DNA from: an uncultured Prevotellaceae bacterium
GTDB taxonomy: Bacteria; Bacteroidota; Bacteroidia; Bacteroidales; Bacteroidaceae
Reading direction: 5' to 3'
Length of the DNA: 35,567 bases
Assembly: GCA_900316445.1 (NCBI GenBank)
Contig: ONCZ01000022.1
Coordinates: 1 to 35,567 of the forward strand
Both the position numbers and the translations under genes were made by a program. Below the pieces are notes generated by a model that was not told where the DNA came from, did not search any database, and saw only the letters and a list, made by a program, of their open reading frames with translations. Of the stretch, positions 31,572 to 35,567 are shown piece after piece. Positions within the stretch are counted from its first letter, which is position 1; every line of letters begins with the position of its first letter.

Positions 31572-31879
31572 CCTATCACCTAACAACCTAACAAAAGTTT
31601 ATTTTATTTTTACCAAATTTTGTCTTGTGCCTTCCCATTGTGCATTGTGCAATTGTGCAATTGGTCTTATTCGTTGGTTCAAAATGTCTTTATAATTAAT
31701 ATAATATTATATATATATTATAATATATATATAATATTATATTAATATAGATAAATTCTCTTGCATAATGAAAACCACTAATTGCACAATTGCACAATGC
31801 ACAATACAAGAAGCTTTTAGATATTGCCCTTATGATTCAACCATCGATTTTACTTTTTGTTAGGTTGTTAGGTGATAGG
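31572..31879. repeat. 308-bp concentric inverted-repeat structure
   Basis: Three nested symmetrical layers share one centre near 31721. Outer arms are 31572-31598 and 31852-31879 (27 bp with one extra base). Middle arms are 31637-31662 and 31780-31805 (26 bp, perfect). The centre is a 52-bp perfect palindrome of only A and T at 31695-31746. The outer arms consist of CCTAACAA-type words and the middle arms of ATTGTGC-type words. Nothing in it codes. Its right arm immediately precedes a truncated reading frame. It could be a MITE-like element or a cruciform-forming site. Confidence 0.85.
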
Positions 31880-32027
31880 TGAAGACAAGGAATTCAACGG
31901 CAAACTCTATGTCAAAATAGAAGCCGACAGCTCTCAAACGCTACGAATAACGCCCGAAATGATCGCCTTCGCCACCCTCGTGAACGGGTATGTTACCTCA
32001 CATAATAAGGCTATAGGTGAAAAATAA
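31872..32027 (+). pseudogene. C-terminal gene remnant, 51 codons
   Basis: From 31872 (GTG inside the right outer arm of the inverted-repeat structure) to a TAA at 32027 the frame reads like ordinary protein (DKEFNGKLYVKIEADSSQTL..., later ITPEMIAFATLVNGYVTSHN). There is no plausible start or ribosome site, and the upstream frame closes at once within the repeat. This looks like the 3' end of a gene whose 5' part was lost or displaced when the structure arrived. Family not recognised. Confidence 0.5.
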
Positions 32028-32060
32028 TGCTTATTATTTGGTGGATTAGAAAAAAGTTCG

Positions 32061-32068
32061 TATCTTTG
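32061..32068 (+). promoter_or_regulatory. -7 promoter box of the kinase gene
   Basis: TATCTTTG matches the Bacteroidota consensus; expected start near 32074, about 12-19 nt before ATG 32086 or ATG 32093. Confidence 0.65.
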
Positions 32069-32085
32069 CACAAACTTAAAACAGT

Positions 32086-32751
32086 ATGAACGATGACATT
32101 TTTAAATCAGTTTCACAAGGAAGCAATGGAGCGTACGATGAGGAAAATCGAAGAATCCGAGAAATCTCCGATGAACTCCAAAGACTTTGCCGACTACATG
32201 AGAAGGAATCTCGAGATGGCAAAGGCGATGGAGGCCGCTTCGAAATAGAACAAGGAGTCGCAGAGCAATACGCAAAGTCTGTAGGGATGTGGATTCCTAT
32301 GGACAAAGTTTTTGATTTGGGTGAGCCCGGCCCAAGCGGGAATGAAAATGACACATATGTTTCTGGGACTATTATTTATAAGGTAAATAACCTGCTCAAT
32401 AGTGGTGGCATTGTGAAGCTTCTGGAAAAGGTGTTGTTGCATAACTTGATTTTCCCTAATACTGCTTACATATTGCATGGTTTTGCAGGATACGATAAAA
32501 GAAGCGTCATGCCAGTCTTAATTCAAAGGAGAATTCGTAATGCCCAGCCTGCCACGCAAATTATGATAGATACTTATATGTCTGCCCTTGGCTTTACCAA
32601 AGAGAATGACGAAGGCCGATACTCCAATGGAACATACGTCGTTTGGGATGTAGTCCCACGTAATGTATTGGTGGATGCTGACGGCGATATGTACGTGGTG
32701 GATGTAGAAATCAAGAAGTTGAATGCTCACAGAGGGCCTGAAACTATATGA
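32086..32751 (+). CDS. Stand-alone polyvalent-protein-type kinase
   Basis: 221 residues if started at 32086. From about residue 80 it matches the kinase domain described in polyvalent proteins of phages and conjugative elements. It has a glycine-type region 'LGEPGPSGNENDTY', Lys99 in 'IIYKVNNLL', a catalytic loop 'VVWDVVPRN' (Asp188, Asn193) and a metal-binding 'YVVDVE' (Asp206, Glu208). In those elements it is one module of a very large injected or transferred protein; here it stands alone. It probably phosphorylates host proteins or nucleotides; substrate unknown. Codons in the first 50 positions (several CGA, AGA) look unnatural, and another frame there looks better, so the true start may be ATG 32287. 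Confidence 0.75.
   Translation: MNDDIFKSVSQGSNGAYDEENRRIREISDELQRLCRLHEKESRDGKGDGGRFEIEQGVAEQYAKSVGMWIPMDKVFDLGEPGPSGNENDTYVSGTIIYKVNNLLNSGGIVKLLEKVLLHNLIFPNTAYILHGFAGYDKRSVMPVLIQRRIRNAQPATQIMIDTYMSALGFTKENDEGRYSNGTYVVWDVVPRNVLVDADGDMYVVDVEIKKLNAHRGPETI
32093..32248 (+). CDS. Overlapping small ORF, 51 aa, ahead of the kinase domain
   Basis: ATG 32093 opens a second frame ending at TAG 32248. Its product is a helical, charged 51-residue protein (starts MTFLNQFHKEAMER, contains 'KDFADYMRRNLEMAKAM'). Its codons are more typical of the neighbours than those of the overlapping kinase frame. Either it is a real gene followed by a kinase starting later, or a frameshift separated it from the kinase, or only one frame is used. 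Confidence 0.4.
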   Translation: MTFLNQFHKEAMERTMRKIEESEKSPMNSKDFADYMRRNLEMAKAMEAASK

Positions 32752-32795
32752 GCATTTGAAGGCGTAATTAAGCAAAAAGACAAGAAACAACTAAT

Positions 32796-33284
32796 ATGAA
32801 GAAACTACTTTTAATACTATTTTTTGCAATAGGATTAGAAACTATAGCGCAGACCGTTGGCTATTCCTACCGTCCACTTGCTGCTGAGGGTTGCAATATG
32901 AAGTATAGCGTGGCAAAACAAGACACTTCCTTTTACATCATTGTAACTGTTCGTTCTGAGCGTCTTAAGTTCCTTAAGGAATCAACATTTCTTTTAAAGA
33001 CTTTTGACGGGGAAATTTTAAGGCTAAAAGGCGATTTGATAGATAGTGGAAGTGAATCGGCTGGAGTTTTGGTAGGAAATATGATGCTTCCCGTTACAGA
33101 AGTCAATTCAACGGCTCAATTCAGAATTAGCCCAAACCAATTTGAACTAATTAGAAATGGCATTGCGAAGGTGCGCCTTTCCACTATACCAATAGAGCAT
33201 GAACGTATATTCAAGAAAGATAAAATCGGTAAGAAACTCTACAAATTTTATCAGAACATCAGAAGCAAATCAGATTTTTTTTAA
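32796..33284 (+). CDS. Secreted hypothetical protein, 162 aa
   Basis: 162 residues with a clear signal peptide (MKKLLLILFFAIGLETIAQ). The mature part is beta-rich and about 140 residues, with alternating strands (FYIIVTVRSERLKFL, TFLLKTFDGEILRLKG, AQFRISPNQFELI) and a basic C-terminus. No family recognised with certainty; similar small exported proteins are common in accessory regions of Bacteroidales. It lies 44 bases after the kinase and 2 bases before the HNH gene on the same strand, so all three may be one transcript. Confidence 0.65.
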   Translation: MKKLLLILFFAIGLETIAQTVGYSYRPLAAEGCNMKYSVAKQDTSFYIIVTVRSERLKFLKESTFLLKTFDGEILRLKGDLIDSGSESAGVLVGNMMLPVTEVNSTAQFRISPNQFELIRNGIAKVRLSTIPIEHERIFKKDKIGKKLYKFYQNIRSKSDFF

Positions 33285-33286
33285 TT

Positions 33287-34300
33287 ATGGTTAGTATTGA
33301 CGATTATAACGAGGTCAAAGACTGCATCTACAAGGACGAGCATTATTCTGTACGTGACAATGGTGCTGTGATGCGGCATCCACGTGAGGGTAAGCGGATT
33401 CGTAGGGATGACAACGTTTGGACTTTTGGCAAGCCCAACGATAAAACTGGCTATATGGAGATAGCTGGGCAAAGAGTTCATCGGATAGTAGCTTTTGCTT
33501 TTCTGGGCAATCCGCCAACAGATCAGCATGTGGTTGATCACATTGATACAAACCGTCGTAATAATCGTCCTGAAAATCTTCGTTGGCTCACAAGATTGGA
33601 AAATGCCTTGAACAATCCGATTACGTATGCAAGAATTGAGAACATTTGTGGAATTGAAGCGTTTATAGCTGATCCTTCTGTACTGCGAGGACATGAAAAG
33701 ATTGACCCCAATTTCAGTTGGATGCGCGCTGTAACTCCAGAGGAAGCCCACACATCATTGGAAAGATTGACAAATTGGGCGAAAGGACACCCCAAACCGC
33801 GGGGTGGAAGACTTGGTGAATGGTTATTTCAAGAACGAGAAGCCAATACAGAATCAAGATCTAATGCCCCTTCATTTCCAAATGTAAGGGAAAATAATAT
33901 GGTAGTTCCACAAGATAAAGAGGTTAAAGAGAAAGAACCTTTGAGAACTCAGTCACTAACTCCTAATGCTATACAGATAGACTGGAAGTATCCTGTGGCT
34001 TTTCCATGTTGTCCCCAGGATTTTTCTGGCGATCCACTTGAAACGTATAAGGCAAATTTGAAAGAGGGAGCTATATTCAGCACAAATAATTACGGGGATT
34101 CTATTGTCTTACGATTTGGAATGCCCCAATCAGATTGTTTGTGGGTAATGTGCAGTATCAGTATTGGATTCAAGACCCACGCTTTTACAAAGATCACATT
34201 CAAAGACGGCATCTTCTATCATGAGAATATGGGAGTCTTTGATATTGGCGATGAACCAGAAGCAATATTTGAGTCAATACTAAAGGGAGAGGTTAAATAA
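33287..34300 (+). CDS. HNH endonuclease-like protein with unknown C-terminal domain
   Basis: 337 residues. The N-terminal ~45 residues resemble a NUMOD4-type segment (YSVRDNGAVMRHPR). An HNH homing-type nuclease core follows: 'QRVHRIVAFAFLGNPP' (His65), 'VVDHIDTNRRNN' (His85) and 'RPENLRWLT'. A hinge (~180-230, polar) leads to a C-terminal domain of ~100 residues with several aromatic strands (ISIGFKTHAFTKITFKDGIFY) that I cannot place. It likely cuts DNA. The stop is followed within 2 bases by one copy of a direct repeat recurring at 34679. No intron or split target gene was seen, so a free-standing homing or defence-type nuclease is possible. Confidence 0.75.
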   Translation: MVSIDDYNEVKDCIYKDEHYSVRDNGAVMRHPREGKRIRRDDNVWTFGKPNDKTGYMEIAGQRVHRIVAFAFLGNPPTDQHVVDHIDTNRRNNRPENLRWLTRLENALNNPITYARIENICGIEAFIADPSVLRGHEKIDPNFSWMRAVTPEEAHTSLERLTNWAKGHPKPRGGRLGEWLFQEREANTESRSNAPSFPNVRENNMVVPQDKEVKEKEPLRTQSLTPNAIQIDWKYPVAFPCCPQDFSGDPLETYKANLKEGAIFSTNNYGDSIVLRFGMPQSDCLWVMCSISIGFKTHAFTKITFKDGIFYHENMGVFDIGDEPEAIFESILKGEVK

Positions 34301-34301
34301 T

Positions 34302-34328
34302 GATACTGCTCACAAAGTGTCCCCTTGT
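34302..34328. repeat. Direct repeat, copy 1
   Basis: About 27 bases (core GCTCACAAAGTGTC, then CCCCTTGT) match 34679-34709 except for a 4-base insertion and one substitution. This copy begins directly after the HNH stop. Confidence 0.7.
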
Positions 34329-34379
34329 ACTCTTTAAGTTGTATCAAGAGTTTGGGCGTAAAATAAGAAAGAACATAAT

Positions 34380-34610
34380 ATGAGATTCTTCAAAGAAGTT
34401 TGGGGTTTTATCTGGGAGTTTAACTCTATCGGGGAATTCATTTCGTTCACGATCGGAAGACTCCTTGGCGTAGTAATCTTTATAGGTTGCATATACCTGC
34501 TGATTAAGTGTGCTGGTGATAGTAGCGTCGAAGAAGGTAAATTTGTAAATCCTACGACTCCAGTCTACAAAGCCAGTGATTTAAGGTATGATTACTCAGA
34601 AGAAGAATAA
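34380..34610 (+). CDS. Small membrane protein, 76 aa
   Basis: 76 residues with one strong membrane segment (about 24-44, FTIGRLLGVVIFIGCIYLLI), an amphipathic aromatic N-terminus and a polar, acidic C-terminal tail. No recognisable family. It lies between two direct-repeat copies and ends 3 bases before the next small ORF. It could be a small membrane effector, immunity or accessory protein; nothing in the sequence decides. Confidence 0.55.
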   Translation: MRFFKEVWGFIWEFNSIGEFISFTIGRLLGVVIFIGCIYLLIKCAGDSSVEEGKFVNPTTPVYKASDLRYDYSEEE

Positions 34611-34613
34611 ACA

Positions 34614-34781
34614 ATGAGAAAACTGCTTACCATCTTATTCCTCATGATAACGCTGGTGACCCAGGCACAGCGCCAGCGGATATTGCTCACAAAGTGTCAG
34701 ACCCCTTGTGAGATTTCATATTCGGACTACCTAATGCAGAAAGAAATTGGATTGAGTCTTTTGAAGGCGGGGCCAATGTGA
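34614..34781 (+). pseudogene. Signal-peptide ORF truncated at a repeat junction, 55 aa
   Basis: ATG 34614 opens a good signal peptide (MRKLLTILFLMITLVTQAQ) but the mature part is only ~36 residues. The second direct-repeat copy starts shortly after the signal peptide, and sequence beyond it reads better in another frame (34712-35035). This is most simply the 5' end of an exported-protein gene joined to unrelated DNA, though expression of the 55-aa product is possible. Confidence 0.45.
34679..34709. repeat. Direct repeat, copy 2
   Basis: Second copy of the 34302-34328 repeat, extended by AGAC. Its ends can also pair (CTCACAA with TTGTGAG). Confidence 0.7.
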
Positions 34782-35035
34782 AAATGCTGAACAAGAGGCG
34801 AGCATGTAAAAATGTGGAAGGGGTTCTTGAGAGAAATTTCTCTGAAGGAAATGACGAAATGTTTTTAATTGAAGATGTAGAAGTCAAGAAACCTTTATGG
34901 AGTGAGAAAGACGATGAATTGCTGAGAACTCTTTATAAAGAAAGACAATGCTCAATTGAAGTACTTGTTGCGGTCTTTAATAAAGTTGATTCGGAAATCA
35001 GGCAAAGAATTAAGATACTAAAACTAGACGAATGA
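34712..35035 (+). pseudogene. Gene remnant ending in a Myb/SANT-like helical domain
   Basis: The frame is open from just after direct-repeat copy 2 (a TGA closes it upstream) to the TGA at 35035, about 107 codons. It has no convincing start except a GTG at 34778. The C-terminal ~50 residues (PLWSEKDDELLRTLYKER, then 'CSIEVLVAVFNKVDSEIRQR') have the Trp and helix spacing of Myb/SANT-like or sigma-region-4-like HTH tails found at the ends of bacterial helicase or nuclease proteins. The 5' part appears to be missing. Confidence 0.45.
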
Positions 35036-35214
35036 TAATTTGTATAACCATGGTACACACGGGGGTAGGAACGTTTACATTCAAGGCTGGCTTTGTTGAT
35101 GCCAGGGGACGCGGCTATAAGAAAAAACGTGAAGGGCTTGATTCTGCCGGTCTGCCAATGCCTATAGTTGAGAACTTCTGCGGAGGTGTGAGAGTAACCT
35201 TCCAAAGAATGTAG
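35032..35214 (+). pseudogene. C-terminal fragment of an AlbA_2/HATPase_c_4-type ATP-binding protein
   Basis: The 60-codon frame ends with 'GRGYKKKREGLDSAGLPMPI' and 'GGVRVTFQRM'. This is the characteristic end of ATP-binding proteins with an AlbA_2 DNA-binding domain and a HATPase_c_4 C-terminal segment (often annotated RecG-like). The 500 or so residues normally before this are absent and the first ~18 codons do not fit the family. A remnant is therefore more likely than a gene, although the ATG overlaps the previous stop (ATGA). Confidence 0.5.
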
Positions 35215-35567
35215 TAAGGACTGCAACTGAAATTGCAACTGTAACAGTATTTGGTAGTCGTGGTAGTTGCGGGGACGGTGGGGGATATGTATCTCCATAG
35301 TGAGCACGTTAAACCACTGCCCTAATTCAGGGCACAGGTTTGTAGTAGACATGTAGACAAGTGACAAATGCCAAATTCGACAATCTTGTCGCAGGGTCTG
35401 GTATCTGGGTATACCCAAGCACCTGTCCCTGTGACTATGGCTTGCAGAAGAAAAAAAAGGACGCCCTGATTCGAGGGCACTGAAAAAGTCCTCCATTTGA
35501 AGAGGCGACCTTGATTATTCATTAAAAGCAGATTGCACATAGCCGTTAGATGCGGTTTTGCAATCTG
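35215..35567. other. Non-coding stretch rich in short hairpins
   Basis: No convincing gene. Inverted repeats: GCAACT/AGTTGC (35222 region to 35276 region), TGCCCT/AGGGCA around 35320, CGACAA/TTGTCG around 35385, palindrome GGGTATACCC (35407-35416), and AGGAC-GCCCT/AGGGC...GTCCT (about 35457-35493). At the window end, CAGATTGCA (35529-35537) pairs perfectly with TGCAATCTG (35559-35567). The density of stems suggests structured RNA or a site for a mobile element beyond the window. Confidence 0.45.

Noticed and set aside
34302-34709. Insertion-sequence target duplication
   Set aside because: The direct repeats are far longer than normal target duplications and enclose no transposase.
35322-35540. 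72-codon minus-strand frame at the window end
   Set aside because: Runs through several hairpins, has no family features and no convincing start.
35215-35567. Retron msr-msd or tmRNA
   Set aside because: No reverse transcriptase is visible in the window, and neither a tRNA-like domain nor a tag frame was found.

Overview
The window looks like a chromosomal segment of a gut or rumen Bacteroidota, most likely a Prevotella-type bacterium. The grounds are Bacteroidota -7 promoter boxes (TAnnTTTG) ahead of many genes, a short primary sigma factor of about 290 residues without region 1.1, two DUF4230 proteins, a BT4734-type/DUF3987 primase-helicase, and plant-polysaccharide enzymes. No database search was possible. 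Family names rest on motifs read in the translations.

Layout. 1-1.7 kb: the end of an AraC-type regulator, a DUF3089 lipoprotein and a tiny exported-looking ORF. 1.7-2.2 kb: a small minus-strand gene behind a strongly structured, rod-like RNA candidate. 2.2-6.8 kb: an accessory replication-type cluster (32-aa cationic peptide, possible SSB-like protein, two unknown proteins, primase-helicase) ending at a clear terminator. 7-10.5 kb: a two-domain GH97-carboxylesterase fusion. 10.6-17.1 kb (minus): four Cache-HAMP sensor proteins arranged as two pairs. Each pair is a truncated sensor with Asp at the phospho-acceptor position followed by a complete histidine kinase. 17.2-23.3 kb (plus, divergent): amidohydrolase, zinc dehydrogenase, GH31 and GH43, a sugar/hemicellulose catabolic operon. 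23.4-25.2 kb: rpoD and an OmpA-family lipoprotein. 25.2-27.8 kb (minus): an MBL-fold hydrolase and a TPR histidine kinase. 27.9-31.2 kb: trmO facing an AGCS symporter and two DUF4230 genes. 31.2-35.6 kb: an AT-rich accessory region with a 308-bp concentric inverted-repeat structure, gene remnants, a polyvalent-protein-type kinase, an HNH endonuclease-like protein and a non-coding stretch rich in hairpins.

Two themes run through the window. First, the double sensor/kinase array is divergent from, and probably linked to, the glycan operon. Exact conservation of spacing between the second membrane segment and the His/Asp position in all four proteins argues that the Asp variants are selected partners rather than decayed kinases. 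Second, short degenerate 'word' repeats (units of roughly 7-14 bp) and a GC-rich palindromic repeat sit at many gene junctions. They also lie in frame inside at least six coding sequences, where they encode loops, a signal-peptide core or C-termini.
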